Part shown: piece after piece, positions 1-9,279 of the stretch | Layout of the letters: every line of letters begins with the position of its first letter | Numbering within the stretch: position 1 is the first letter of the stretch | Source: Halocatena salina | Lineage (GTDB): Archaea; Halobacteriota; Halobacteria; Halobacteriales; Haloarculaceae | Direction: 5' to 3' | Length of the DNA stretch: 64,000 nt | Assembly (NCBI RefSeq): GCF_023115355.1 | Contig: NZ_CP096019.1 | Location: 1,612,001-1,676,000 of the forward strand | Program-made: the position numbers and the translations under genes | Notes under the pieces: generated by a model | The model's input: the letters and a program-made list of their open reading frames with translations, nothing else | Databases searched by the model: none | What the model was told of the DNA's origin: nothing

Positions 1-261
1 CGTATCGGCAACTCGGATCGCCCCTACCTGTTTTAGCTTCGCGAGATGGTGACGAGCGTTCTGTACCGACGTATCGACGCGAGTCGCCACTTCCGAGGCG
101 GTTTGTGGCTCCTCGTGCAGTGCCGTGAGGATCGCGCGTGCGGTGTCCGAAGAAAGCGAAGACAACAAGTCCCCTGTATCATCACTGTCCAGCCACAACG
201 TCCGAGGATCACCGTTCTGCTCCGAACTAGCGTTCGTGCCAGTCGGCAACAGCCCTGACAT
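1..261 (-). CDS. ArsR-type winged-helix regulator, N-terminal part (cut by window edge)
   Basis: An open frame runs from the ATG at 261 to the window edge, so only the first 87 codons are visible. After a short polar N-terminus, residues about 38-87 (DTARAILTALHEEPQTAS, then EVATRVDTSVQNARHHLAKL) match the helix-turn-helix of haloarchaeal ArsR-like regulators, with the recognition helix around SVQNARHHL. The C-terminal half is outside the window, so ligand and targets cannot be judged. It starts 67 bp from the gatB stop and is on the same strand, downstream of gatB. Confidence 0.7.
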   Translation of the reverse strand, partial: MSGLLPTGTNASSEQNGDPRTLWLDSDDTGDLLSSLSSDTARAILTALHEEPQTASEVATRVDTSVQNARHHLAKLKQVGAIRVADT

Positions 262-328
262 TGCACCCCAATAACCGCTGGAAATACAAATAGTTGCGGT
301 AAGTATTTCCGCCCACGTCAGAACATTA

Positions 329-1801
329 TTAAACGAGCTCTTCTCTTAATAGTTCGTTTACGGTTTGGGGATCCGCACTGCCACCGGTAGCGGCCATCAC
401 CTGACCGACGAGGTAGTTGAGTGCGCCGTCTTCGCCGGCGTGGTAGTCCGCGACCGCCTCGGGGTTGTTCTCGATGGCGCTTTCGACAGCGCTGGCCACC
501 GCGTCGTCGTCGGTTTTTCCGAGTCCTTCGCGTTCGACGATCTCGTCTGGGGTGAGATTTTCGTCTAGCATCGTCCGCAACACGACCTCTTCGGCGTTTT
601 TCTCCGTGATCTCGTCGGTCCAAACGAGTTCTAACAGTTGGACGAACGCTTCGCGGTCCACCGACGAAAGCGTCATGTCGCGATAGTTCAACTCTCCGAG
701 AAGTAGATCAGCAACCCACGTGGCCACGAATTCGGGATCGAACGTATCGGCTAGCGCCTCATAGAAATCGGCGATTCGTTTCGTGGACGTGAGCTTTGAG
801 GCGGTCTCTTCTCCCACGCCGTATTCCGTCCTGAACCGCTCTCTGCGCGCGTCTGGAAGTTCAGGAATTTCGATTTCGTTTTTCCACGACGCGACTCGGA
901 GCGGCGGGATGTCGGCTTCTCGGAAGTACCGATAGTCCTTTTGGGCTTCTTTCGACCGCATCGACACCGTTACCCCCCGATCCTCGTCCCAATGGCGGGT
1001 TTCCTGTTCGACCGCTCGCCCGCGTTTGATCGCATTGCGTTGGCGGGTAATCTCGTAGGCCAACGCCTTTTCAGCTCCTTTGTGACTGGAAATGTTCTTC
1101 ACTTCGGTCCGGTTCGCCGCGGTGAGCGTTTCCTCGTCGATGGTGCCGTCATCTATCTCGCTGGTCGCTACCAATGAGATGTTGGCGTCGACGCGCAACG
1201 ACCCGTCACGTTCGGCGTCGAACACGCCGAGATATTCGAGCACTTCTTCCAGCTTTGCGAGGAACGCCCGTACTTCCTCTGGACTGCGGAAATCCGGTCG
1301 TGTGACGATTTCCATCAGGGGCATCCCAGCGCGGTTGTAGTCGACTTTCGTGTACTCCGCGCGTTCGATGCTCCCTCCTTCGTGTTTTAGGCTTCCGGGA
1401 TCTTCCTCAAGGTGAGCGCGTTCGATCCCGATCACGCGGCGACTTCCCGAAACGGAGAGTTCAAGACTGCCGTCCTGACAGATCGGATTGTCGTACTGGG
1501 TGATCTGGAAGTTCTTGGGCAGATCAGGATAGTAGTAGTTCTTCCGGTGAAATCGCGTCTCTTCGGGGATGTTGGCGTCGAGTGCCTTTCCGATCTTGAC
1601 AGCCATCTCGACTGCCTGCTCGTTCACTACTGGTAATGCTCCCGGAAGGCCAAGACAGACTGGACAAGTGTGTGTGTTCGGATCGGCGTCGGCGCTGTCG
1701 GTCGAACAGCCACAGAAGATCTTCGTCTCGGTTTCGAGTTGGACGTGCACCTCCAACCCCATAACCGCGGCGAGATCGCGCGTTCGCGTCGCTTGGCTCA
1801 T
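329..1801 (-). CDS. gatB: Aspartyl/glutamyl-tRNA amidotransferase subunit B
   Basis: GatB is the kinase/transamidase subunit of GatCAB, which turns Asp-tRNA(Asn) or Glu-tRNA(Gln) into the amide form in organisms lacking AsnRS or GlnRS. The 490-residue product has the family N-terminus (GLEVHVQLETETKIFCGC), four zinc-ligand cysteines at about 30, 32, 46 and 49, the HRKNYYYPDLPKNFQITQYD signature, and a C-terminal YqeY-like tail domain ending EELV. The ATG at 1801 was chosen because the 32 codons of open frame upstream lie in repeat DNA and are Lys/Arg/Gly-rich, unlike any GatB. gatA and gatC are not in the window. Confidence 0.95.
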   Translation of the reverse strand: MSQATRTRDLAAVMGLEVHVQLETETKIFCGCSTDSADADPNTHTCPVCLGLPGALPVVNEQAVEMAVKIGKALDANIPEETRFHRKNYYYPDLPKNFQITQYDNPICQDGSLELSVSGSRRVIGIERAHLEEDPGSLKHEGGSIERAEYTKVDYNRAGMPLMEIVTRPDFRSPEEVRAFLAKLEEVLEYLGVFDAERDGSLRVDANISLVATSEIDDGTIDEETLTAANRTEVKNISSHKGAEKALAYEITRQRNAIKRGRAVEQETRHWDEDRGVTVSMRSKEAQKDYRYFREADIPPLRVASWKNEIEIPELPDARRERFRTEYGVGEETASKLTSTKRIADFYEALADTFDPEFVATWVADLLLGELNYRDMTLSSVDREAFVQLLELVWTDEITEKNAEEVVLRTMLDENLTPDEIVEREGLGKTDDDAVASAVESAIENNPEAVADYHAGEDGALNYLVGQVMAATGGSADPQTVNELLREELV

Positions 1802-2109
1802 TATTGAGTGCAACCGGCCGCGCGCGCTAAAGGCTATCGCACCACCACCTTTTTTCCGTTCGGGTGGCCTCCGGCCACCCTCACAGCGCGAGAGCACAGC
1901 TCTCGCTGGCTCTCACTCGCTGTCACCGGGCTGCGCCCGGTTGCTTGAGGAACTTCGTTCCTCTCTGCGCTCGCAGGAACGCAACAAAGATGGGCAAAAA
2001 AAGCCGCTCGCTGCCGCTCGCGGTGACGACACTTGCATCTCCCGCCACCGCCCCGCGACCGCTTCCGCCCTGCTTCCGCCCCGCGACCGCCGCCGCCGCC
2101 TCCGTGTTC
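1802..2109. repeat. GC-rich hairpin repeat block upstream of gatB
   Basis: This 308-bp gap carries no gene. It holds a T6 tract, the motif ccgttc, a perfect 8-bp hairpin with a 3-base loop at 1862-1880 (arms gggtggcc/ggccaccc), several smaller palindromes, and at 1916-2046 one arm of a 131-bp inverted repeat whose partner lies at 3135-3265. On the minus strand a T7 run (around 1996-2002) follows a GC-rich palindromic stretch and could serve as terminator for the gene ending at 2110. Confidence 0.8.
1916..2046 (+). repeat. 131-bp inverted repeat, left arm
   Basis: Read against the reverse complement of 3135-3265, this segment is identical over 131 bases except for two visible mismatches near its right end (cttgcatct here against cctgcgtct). 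It contains sub-palindromes such as ccgggctgcgcccgg and gaggaacttcgttcctc, and a run of seven A. Confidence 0.9.
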
Positions 2110-2661
2110 TCAGTCGTCGGCGTGGACGACAGGCGGCGCATCCACGACACGAGCCACGTCAGGGTAACAGGCCCGCAATCCATCGAGATCACCGCGCTGG
2201 CGATAGTGGCAGTACTCCGCCAACAGTGCGACTAACGCGGCTGGGGCACTCGTCGCCTCGGGCTGTTCAGTTATCGCAGTCGGGTCCTGATCGTCTTCCG
2301 GCGTGTACACCGACTGGACGACGGTCCCGTCGCGCTGTTCATGATACCGCACTCGGCCGCCGTTCTCGAACCAGCCAGCGACGACCAGCTCCTCTGCCGC
2401 CTCGTAGCGCGTGATATTCGCAATGCCGGGCAAATCGTCGTACGCCACCTGTGACCGGCCAAGCCCGGCCGTTGCTAGAATCTCCTCGATCTGCGTGGCG
2501 TGGGCACAGCCCGTACTCCGACACGGTCTGCACCAGACGCCTTGCCCCACATCCACGACGTAGTACAGCTCCGCTTTCGAGATCGTCGATCGATCCTCAA
2601 CCGTCGAGAGATTCACTGACTCACCCAGCCGATTCCAGAACTGAAACACCGGTAGCGTCAT
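2110..2661 (-). CDS. Orphan protein with a Cys/His cluster, flanked by repeats
   Basis: I do not recognise this 183-residue acidic protein. Its codon use looks coding and haloarchaeal. A cluster CRPCRSTGCAH at about residues 44-54 offers three Cys and one His that could bind zinc or form a redox centre; later text (ITRYEAAEELVVAGWFENGGR, split here as helix plus strand) suggests a compact globular fold, and the C-terminus is acidic (PPVVHADD). The ATG at 2661 was chosen because upstream codons read through repeat sequence. It stands alone between copies of the GC-rich hairpin repeat, so it may be a mobile or recently acquired cassette. Confidence 0.65.
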   Translation of the reverse strand: MTLPVFQFWNRLGESVNLSTVEDRSTISKAELYYVVDVGQGVWCRPCRSTGCAHATQIEEILATAGLGRSQVAYDDLPGIANITRYEAAEELVVAGWFENGGRVRYHEQRDGTVVQSVYTPEDDQDPTAITEQPEATSAPAALVALLAEYCHYRQRGDLDGLRACYPDVARVVDAPPVVHADD

Positions 2662-2730
2662 CTTCCCCCCACGAACGCAGTTCCCGCGAGCGCAGCGAGC
2701 GGCCTTTTTTCGCCCACGTTTTTTGCGTGA

Positions 2731-2749
2731 GGGTGCGCTCCGCGCACCC
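2731..2749. repeat. Conserved 8-bp hairpin, copy 2
   Basis: Arms gggtgcgc and gcgcaccc with a 3-base loop are followed by gaacggaaaaaaggtgg. The hairpin at 1862-1880 has the same layout in opposite orientation (arms gggtggcc/ggccaccc, flank ccaccttttttccgttc). The stem bases differ between copies while pairing is kept. Confidence 0.8.
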
Positions 2750-3134
2750 GAACGGAAAAAAGGTGGCTGGTCACGTTTCTGATACGATTCGACACCGTTA
2801 CATGTCTCTGCTTCGTTCCCAATCATGGGTTTTCGGGCAATCTGAGAACCCAAGCGTCGGGTGGCCCAATCACCCGGCGCGTTCAACATGAACGCACACG
2901 CCCCGCGGCGCACGCAAGCGTTCTCATCTATCGTTCCCTGCCCCATCACACATAAAGGTACTGATGGAATGGAAATGTTATGTCACACTAACAATTAATC
3001 CGCAGCGGTTGCTCGATGGATTGCAACGAGCATTGAGATCGGACGCTGTTATTTCCTACGCCTGCTTTCTCGGGGAATCACTCCGAGATAGTGGAAGGGC
3101 GAGCGTCACGCTAGGCAAGCAGTCGCAGAGCGGA

Positions 3135-3265
3135 GGCGGGAGACGCAGGTGTCGTCACCGCGAGCGGCAGCGAGCGGCTTTTTTTGCCCATCTTTGTTGC
3201 GTTCCTGCGAGCGCAGAGAGGAACGAAGTTCCTCAAGCAACCGGGCGCAGCCCGGTGACAGCGAG
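3135..3265 (-). repeat. 131-bp inverted repeat, right arm
   Basis: Near-perfect reverse-complement copy of 1916-2046. It includes cggctttttttgccc, a possible terminator-like T7 run on the plus strand. Confidence 0.9.
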
Positions 3266-3315
3266 TCGCAGCACGAACGAAGTGAGCGACCGTCTCACCC
3301 GAGCGGAAAAAAGTG

Positions 3316-3407
3316 GGACTGCCGACGAGCGACTGATTGAAGCCGCCAACGAGACGAAATACGCCGCTCACGTCGGCCACATTCGCACGCACACAGACGA
3401 ATCCTGA
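3316..3407 (+). pseudogene. Possible C-terminal gene remnant
   Basis: Directly after the repeat arm the plus strand reads SGTADERLIEAANETKYAAH then VGHIRTHTDES and a stop at 3405-3407. The composition resembles a real haloarchaeal C-terminus, but the frame upstream runs into repeat DNA and no family is recognised. It may be the stub of a gene cut by the repeat, or chance. Confidence 0.25.
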
Positions 3408-3483
3408 CGCCGCGAGAATCGATCTATTGACTCGGGCGACCGGACTGCAAGCCAGTTAAGTCCGGACGCTGTGAGATGCGAGT

Positions 3484-4449
3484 ATGAGCGACGCGCCGCC
3501 ACAGGGACGGGAGGTTTGGATCGAGAAGTACCGCCCCGGATCGCTGTCCGAAGTTGCCGGGCACGAAACCATCGTCCAACGACTCGAAAATTACATCGAA
3601 CAGAACGATCTCCCCCACTTACTGTTTGCCGGCCCGGCAGGTGTTGGGAAAACCACATGCGCGGTGGCGATCGCAAAAGAGATCTACGGCGAGCACTGGC
3701 GAGAGAACTTCTTGGAACTGAACGCCTCCGACGAGCGAGGGATCGACGTGGTGCGCGATCGGATCAAGAGCTTCGCCCGATCGAGCTTCGGCGGGTATGA
3801 CTATAGAGTCATATTTCTCGATGAGGCGGACGCACTGACGTCTGATGCTCAGAGCGCACTTCGGCGGACGATGGAGCAGTTTTCACACAACACGCGGTTC
3901 ATTCTCTCGTGTAACTATTCGAGCAAGATAATCGATCCGATACAGTCCCGGTGTACGGTGTTTCGGTTTTCACCGTTGGCAGACGACGCGATCGCCGGAC
4001 AGATCCGCCAGATCGCCGACGCCGAAGGGATCGAGATCACTAAAGCGGGAATCGATGCGCTGGTGTACGCTGCTGGGGGGGACATGCGCAAAGCCATCAA
4101 CGATTTACAGGCGGCGGGTGTAGTGGGTGAGACGGTCGACGAAGAAACTGTCTACGACATCGCCAGCACTGCTCGCCCCGAAGAGATAGAGGAGATGGTG
4201 CAGCTCGCGCTTGCGGGCGATTTCATGGCGGCACGATCGATCCTTGAGACGTTGCTCACTGAGGAAGGTATCGCGGGCGATGACATCATCGACCAACTCC
4301 ACCGATCGGTGTGGGAGTACGGCCTCGGAGAGCGTGAGGCGGTTCAGCTGATGGATCGGATCGGAGAAACCGACTACCGCCTCACGCTCGGAGCCAACGA
4401 ACGCGTGCAACTAGAAGCGTTGTTGGCGGGACTCGCGTTGGACGAGTGA
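3484..4449 (+). CDS. rfcS: Replication factor C small subunit
   Basis: RfcS forms the ATPase core of the clamp loader that places PCNA on primed DNA. The 321-residue product is an AAA+ protein with Walker A GPAGVGKT at 50-57, Walker B/DEAD box FLDEAD at 111-116, and the SRC arginine-finger motif at 155-157, followed by the helical collar domain. The N-terminal WIEKYRP box is present. It has the length of an intein-free archaeal RfcS. The ATG at 3484 is about 25 bp downstream of an AT-rich element. No large subunit is in the window. Confidence 0.96.
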   Translation: MSDAPPQGREVWIEKYRPGSLSEVAGHETIVQRLENYIEQNDLPHLLFAGPAGVGKTTCAVAIAKEIYGEHWRENFLELNASDERGIDVVRDRIKSFARSSFGGYDYRVIFLDEADALTSDAQSALRRTMEQFSHNTRFILSCNYSSKIIDPIQSRCTVFRFSPLADDAIAGQIRQIADAEGIEITKAGIDALVYAAGGDMRKAINDLQAAGVVGETVDEETVYDIASTARPEEIEEMVQLALAGDFMAARSILETLLTEEGIAGDDIIDQLHRSVWEYGLGEREAVQLMDRIGETDYRLTLGANERVQLEALLAGLALDE

Positions 4450-4612
4450 CGATCAAGGCTCTCATCCCACCTGTGGAATGTGATCGAGACGCCAACGACT
4501 AAATATAAAATTTGTGTATATTTCGTCAATCAGTGGATAAATAAAATATAAACAAGCGTCTAAGACGGGCGTTCGGAAGGGTTTTACCCAGTGGTCGGCC
4601 AAATGGAACGCG

Positions 4613-7426
4613 ATGAGTGAACTCGACGAGGAGTATCAGCTCGAGTACTTCGAGCAGGAGGGGTTTACACGAAAGGAGTGTGTCTCCTGTGGCGCACATT
4701 TCTGGACCCGCGACGAGGCGCGTGAAACGTGTGGTGAACCGCCGTGTGAACAGTACAGCTTCATCGGCAACCCCGGATTCGACGCGTCGTACACGCTCGA
4801 AGAGATGCGCGAGGAGTTTCTTTCATTTTTCGAGGATCACGACCACGAGCGCATCGATCCGTACCCCGTCGCAGCCAATCGCTGGCGGGACGATGTCTTG
4901 TTAACGCAGGCGTCTATCTACGATTTTCAGCCGCTCGTAACCAGTGGGCAGGCCCCCCCGCCTGCGAATCCGTTGTGTATCAGCCAGCCCTCCATTCGGA
5001 TGGATGACATCCAAAACGTCGGCAAAACGGGGCGTCACACGATGGCGTTCGAGATGATGTCCCACGACACCTTTAACACACAAGAGGACGCCGAGGGGTA
5101 TGCCTACCACGGTGAGGTGTACTGGAAAAACCAGACGGTTCAGTACTGTGATGAGTTTTTCGAGTCGCTGGGCGCAGATCTAACGGAACTCACCTACATC
5201 GAGGATCCGTGGGTCGGTGGGGGGAACGCCGGTCCAGCCATCGAAGTCATCTACCGGGGTGTCGAGCTGGCGACGCTGGTGTTCATGTCGATGGAACAGG
5301 ATTCCGACGGCGAGTATGAAATGAAAGACGGCAACCGGTATTCGAAGATGGACACGTACATCGTCGACACCGGCTATGGGTTAGAGCGGTGGACGTGGGT
5401 GAGCCAAGGAACGCCGACGGTGTATGAGGCTGTCTATCCCGAAATGATCTCGTTTTTGCGGGACAACGCCGGGATCGATCTGACTGACGAGGAGGACTCA
5501 CTCGTCCACCGTGCGGCGACGATGGCCGGCAACCTCGACATCGACGAAGCCGAAGACATGGAAAGCGCCCGTGCAGATATCGCGGACGAGTTTGACGTCG
5601 ATGTCGAACGGCTTCGAGAACTGATGGAGCCGCTCGAAACGATTTACGCCATCGCGGATCACTCCCGGACGCTGGCGTACATGCTTGGCGACGGCATCGT
5701 GCCGAGCAACGTCGAGTCCGGCTATCTCGTTCGCATGGTGCTCCGACGAACCAAGCGGCTCGCCGACACGGTGGGAGTTAGCGCACCACTCGACGAACTT
5801 GTGGATATGCAGGCCGAGCGCCTCGGATACACGAACCGTGACACCATCCGTGATATCGTCCGGACGGAACTGGACAAATACCGCGAAACCCTCGATCGAG
5901 GTGGTCGCCGGGTCAGACAGCTCGCCGAAGAGTATGCGGACAAGGACGAACCCATCTCGACGACAGAACTCATCGAGTTGTACGACTCGCACGGGATACA
6001 GCCGGATATGGTCGCCGAGATCGCCGAAGAACACGGCGCGTCGGTCGAGATTCCGGACGATTTCTTCTCGCTAGTTGCCGCTCGCCACACCGAGCCGTCC
6101 GAGACTGAGACGGATGATGCACACACGGACACGACGACCCAGGCGACGGGTCACGACGATCTCAAAGAGCATATCAGCGAGCTGCCCCCGACAGAACGGC
6201 TGTACTACGACGATCAGGACCGCATGGAGTTCGAGGCGATCGTTCTCGACGTGATCGAGCGTGAAGAGGGGTTCGTCGTGGTGCTCGATCAGACGATGTT
6301 CTACCCAGAGGGTGGTGGACAGCCCGCCGACACAGGGACGCTCAGCACGGATGACACGTCGGTCGACGTCCGCGACGTCCAACAACGGGACGGCGTCATC
6401 CTTCACTGGACCGACGACGATCCGGGGAAAGGCGAGTTCGTTCGGGGACAGATCGATGCAACGCGTCGAAAGCGGCTGATGGCTCATCACACCGCGACAC
6501 ACATCATCGGTCATGCAGCTCGGCAGGTGCTCGGCGACCACGTCCGCCAAGCCGGTGCCCAAAAGGGGGTCGACAGCTCTCGACTGGACGTCACCCACTA
6601 CGAGCGGATCTCCAGAGCCCAACGACAGGGAATCGAACGGATCGCAAACCGGATCGTGCGGGACAACACGCCCGTCGTGCAGGAATGGCCCGACAGACAC
6701 GTGGCCGAAGAACAGTACGGCTTCGATATCTATCAGGGTGGTATCCCGCCGGGGACGAACATCCGGCTGATCCACGTTGATGATGACGTACAGGCGTGTG
6801 CAGGAACGCACGTCGGACGAACCGGTGACATCGGCTGTATCAAGATCCGTTCGACCGAACGCGTCCAAGACGGTGTCGAGCGGATCATCTTTTCGGCCGG
6901 GAATGCGGCTATCGACGCCACACAGCGCATCGAAACCGCGCTCTCTGAGACCGCAGAGACGCTGGACGTTTCGCCCCTCGAAGTGCCCGACACCGCAGAG
7001 CGGTTCTTCGAGGAGTGGAAAGACCGCGGCAAACGGATCGAAGCGCTAAAAGAGGAACTCGCCGAGATTCGCGCCCACGGTGGCACGGCCGAGGAGATCG
7101 CTATCAACGGCAACGGGACCACCGCAGTGGTCGAACGGTTCGACGCCGACGTTGAGGAGCTTCGCGCGACCGCGACTGCGATCGCAGAGGAGGAGTCGGT
7201 CGCCGTGTTGGGCAGCGGCCGAGAGAGCGCTCAGTTCGTGGTTGCCGTGCCTGACAAAGTGGATGTTAACGCCGGTGAAGTGGTGCGTGAACTCGCCGAT
7301 CGCGTCGGTGGTGGCGGCGGCGGACCGCCGGACTTCGCACAAGGCGGTGGGCCGGACGTCGACGCACTCGATGCAGCGCTGGCGGACGCCCCGACGATCC
7401 TTCAACAGAAACTCGACGCCCGGTAA
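4613..7426 (+). CDS. alaS: Alanyl-tRNA synthetase (archaeal type)
   Basis: AlaS charges tRNA(Ala) and clears mischarged Ser/Gly. The 937-residue protein has the archaeal N-terminal Cys cluster (CVSCGAHFW ... CGEPPCEQY), the class II catalytic core, and an editing domain with metal ligands HTATH at 626-630 and CAGTH at 729-733 (Cys729, His733). The C-terminal oligomerisation region ends in a Gly-rich segment ([19 protein letters not shown]). It is preceded by an AT-rich gap (4500-4560), consistent with its own promoter. It is followed after 47 bp by an alpha/beta hydrolase on the same strand. Confidence 0.96.
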   Translation: MSELDEEYQLEYFEQEGFTRKECVSCGAHFWTRDEARETCGEPPCEQYSFIGNPGFDASYTLEEMREEFLSFFEDHDHERIDPYPVAANRWRDDVLLTQASIYDFQPLVTSGQAPPPANPLCISQPSIRMDDIQNVGKTGRHTMAFEMMSHDTFNTQEDAEGYAYHGEVYWKNQTVQYCDEFFESLGADLTELTYIEDPWVGGGNAGPAIEVIYRGVELATLVFMSMEQDSDGEYEMKDGNRYSKMDTYIVDTGYGLERWTWVSQGTPTVYEAVYPEMISFLRDNAGIDLTDEEDSLVHRAATMAGNLDIDEAEDMESARADIADEFDVDVERLRELMEPLETIYAIADHSRTLAYMLGDGIVPSNVESGYLVRMVLRRTKRLADTVGVSAPLDELVDMQAERLGYTNRDTIRDIVRTELDKYRETLDRGGRRVRQLAEEYADKDEPISTTELIELYDSHGIQPDMVAEIAEEHGASVEIPDDFFSLVAARHTEPSETETDDAHTDTTTQATGHDDLKEHISELPPTERLYYDDQDRMEFEAIVLDVIEREEGFVVVLDQTMFYPEGGGQPADTGTLSTDDTSVDVRDVQQRDGVILHWTDDDPGKGEFVRGQIDATRRKRLMAHHTATHIIGHAARQVLGDHVRQAGAQKGVDSSRLDVTHYERISRAQRQGIERIANRIVRDNTPVVQEWPDRHVAEEQYGFDIYQGGIPPGTNIRLIHVDDDVQACAGTHVGRTGDIGCIKIRSTERVQDGVERIIFSAGNAAIDATQRIETALSETAETLDVSPLEVPDTAERFFEEWKDRGKRIEALKEELAEIRAHGGTAEEIAINGNGTTAVVERFDADVEELRATATAIAEEESVAVLGSGRESAQFVVAVPDKVDVNAGEVVRELADRVGGGGGGPPDFAQGGGPDVDALDAALADAPTILQQKLDAR

Positions 7427-7473
7427 CAGCATCTCGACGAAAGCGTTGTCACTCGGTGGATCTAACGGCAGGT

Positions 7474-8238
7474 ATGCCGGTCGTGTCTATCGAGGACTGT
7501 TCGTTGTACTACGAGGCACACGGATCCGGCCCAACGGTGGTGTTTCTGAACGATGTCGGGTATGGCGCGTGGTTGTGGGGCTGGCAACACCCAGCGCTCT
7601 GTGGTCCATTTGAGACGCTTGTGTTCGACCCACGGGGCACCGGACGATCCGTCGTCGAGAACGGCGTCACGGATGACATTGACGTGTTCGCTAGGGATGT
7701 CGAACGCGTGCTGTCGGCTCACGGTGTCCGTCGGGTACATCTCGTCGGCACGGGGTTCGGCGGAACGGTTGCGCTCGCGTACGCCCACCAATACGACCGT
7801 GTCCGGAGCCTCACGCTCATGGGCACCGCGTTGGACGGCGGACGGGTGTCGACTGACGCACTTGAGCTGATGGGTGATACGGGTCGGTCGTCGCTCGAAC
7901 CGTGTTTCAGTGAGGCGTTTTTGGAGCACGCGGAGTTTATCGAGCGGATTCAGGCGTGGCGAGAAAAAGAGGACGCCGACCCGGCGGCGTGGCAGGCTCA
8001 GGCCGAGGCGTGGTGTGGCTTTTCCTGTGACGCACCCTACGAGATCACGGTGCCCGCGCTCGTGTTGCACGGAGTGGAGGATCCGGTGGTTCCTGTCGAG
8101 GCGAGCCGAGAGCTTGCGGACGGGCTGCCCAACGGGCGGTTTGTGGAGCTGGCGGGCAAGCATCTGGCGTTTATTGAATCTTCTAAACATGTGAACGACG
8201 AGATCATCGGGTTTCTTGAAGGGGTTAGAGAGGAGTGA
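7474..8238 (+). CDS. Alpha/beta-hydrolase-fold protein without nucleophilic Ser
   Basis: This 254-residue protein has the alpha/beta-hydrolase layout: an HGSG oxyanion-type loop near residue 16, FDPRGTGRS at about 51-59, the nucleophile-elbow region LVGTGFGG at 90-97, an acid in GVEDPVVP and a histidine in GKHLAF. The usual G-x-S-x-G-G reads G-T-G-F-G-G, so the catalytic Ser is Gly94. It is either a non-hydrolytic member (binding or C-C-cleaving role) or inactive. The ATG at 7474 was preferred over a GTG at 7456 because homologous folds begin at MPVVSIEDCSLYYE. It may be co-transcribed with alaS. Confidence 0.8.
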   Translation: MPVVSIEDCSLYYEAHGSGPTVVFLNDVGYGAWLWGWQHPALCGPFETLVFDPRGTGRSVVENGVTDDIDVFARDVERVLSAHGVRRVHLVGTGFGGTVALAYAHQYDRVRSLTLMGTALDGGRVSTDALELMGDTGRSSLEPCFSEAFLEHAEFIERIQAWREKEDADPAAWQAQAEAWCGFSCDAPYEITVPALVLHGVEDPVVPVEASRELADGLPNGRFVELAGKHLAFIESSKHVNDEIIGFLEGVREE

Positions 8239-8532
8239 TGTCTCTCGTGGTGGCCGGACTGTCACTGCTATAACTCAAAAATAACGAGTATACTCTCTGG
8301 ATTTGCAACTCTACAGCCAGATTTGATGTCTGGGTGCGTATCGGGCTGGTTTTAAATCAGTCGAATGTACGCCGCCCGTGCTTCGACTCAGCCATCAGCT
8401 CCGTGATGTTCGTGTCGGTTGTTATTGATATCTCTTAGATCGCTTCGAATGGTTCCATACAGTTAGATGAAGTAAGACATCACGAAGGGTCCGCCTCATG
8501 CACTTCGGTCTCCGTTCGACCGGTTTCGACGC
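8239..8532. other. Convergent intergenic region
   Basis: About 290 bp lie between the convergent hydrolase and L10e genes. I see no ORF, tRNA-like fold or strong repeat. AT-rich stretches (8260-8300, 8420-8450) may act in transcription termination. Confidence 0.5.
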
Positions 8533-9063
8533 TCACGCGACGAGTTCTTCTTCACCGCGTTCGACCACGACGCGACACGGGGGTGACAGCTTGTTGTACG
8601 CGCGCCGGAGCGCCTCTTTGGCGACGTCGGCCTGATCTGGTTCACACCAGAGGGTGAACAGGCGCTCGCCCTTCTGGATGCGTGCAGCGGTGCCGACGAT
8701 CTGCCCGAACGCTTGGCGCATGCCATCGGAAACACGATCCGCACCGGCACCGGTCGCCTGCTTGTTCTCCCGAAGCACCTGGTGGGGGAACTTCCGGAGG
8801 ATCATCTTGTAGTTGCCCTCGCCGAGCTCTTTGATCAAGTGGCGATTGGCGGACAGACGGGATGCCTCCATCGAACCGTGGCGGATCTGAACTGCCTCCT
8901 CGACTTCCAGACTGATCTGGATGGGATACGAATCTGGATCGGCGTCAATGTCACCCATCTTGTACTGTGCGATCTTCGATCCGGGAATGCCAGTGATATA
9001 CTCCCGTCGCGTATACGACGGCTTATCGATATCCCGGTACATGCTGGCGGGCTTATCGGCCAT
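8533..9063 (-). CDS. rpl10e: Large-subunit ribosomal protein L10e (uL16)
   Basis: L10e/uL16 binds 23S rRNA near the A-site and helps position tRNA on the large subunit. The 176-residue product begins [20 protein letters not shown] and contains [17 protein letters not shown] and the [20 protein letters not shown] segment typical of archaeal L10e. The start at 9063 removes 28 unrelated upstream codons and matches the family N-terminus. Unusual for this family is an acidic tail (ERGEEELVA). It stands alone, not in a ribosomal operon. Confidence 0.95.
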   Translation of the reverse strand: MADKPASMYRDIDKPSYTRREYITGIPGSKIAQYKMGDIDADPDSYPIQISLEVEEAVQIRHGSMEASRLSANRHLIKELGEGNYKMILRKFPHQVLRENKQATGAGADRVSDGMRQAFGQIVGTAARIQKGERLFTLWCEPDQADVAKEALRRAYNKLSPPCRVVVERGEEELVA

Positions 9064-9279
9064 AGTACGTAATATCAAGCCCAGATCGGGAATAAACCCT
9101 TCGAAGCGCTGTCCGACCCCTGAATTCGAGGTCGCCCACAAGATCATCGGCCCGTCTCCGGGTGTACGATCACTCAGTCACCAATGAGCACCCTTATACG
9201 ACGAATGAATCTGTGGAATAACTCGAATTTCACAAGATTCAAGTCGTCGCTTCCATTCTCACACAATCGTTGTTTACAA

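Larger units (their letters stand above)
2662..3483. repeat. Second repeat-rich spacer before rfcS
   Basis: This 822-bp stretch holds no convincing gene. At 2686-2728 lies a diverged partial copy of the repeat (cgagcggccttttttcgccc), at 2731-2749 a perfect hairpin with arms gggtgcgc/gcgcaccc, and at 3135-3265 the right arm of the 131-bp inverted repeat. 2950-3130 is lower in GC and shows nothing recognisable. The last 80 bp before rfcS contain the promoter region; agttaagt at about 3454-3461 is a plausible TATA element for a nearly leaderless rfcS transcript. Confidence 0.75.

Noticed and set aside
2964-3407. Plus-strand frame through the right repeat arm
   Set aside because: Most of it is repeat DNA in translation. 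Only the last 30 codons look protein-like and are listed as a possible remnant.
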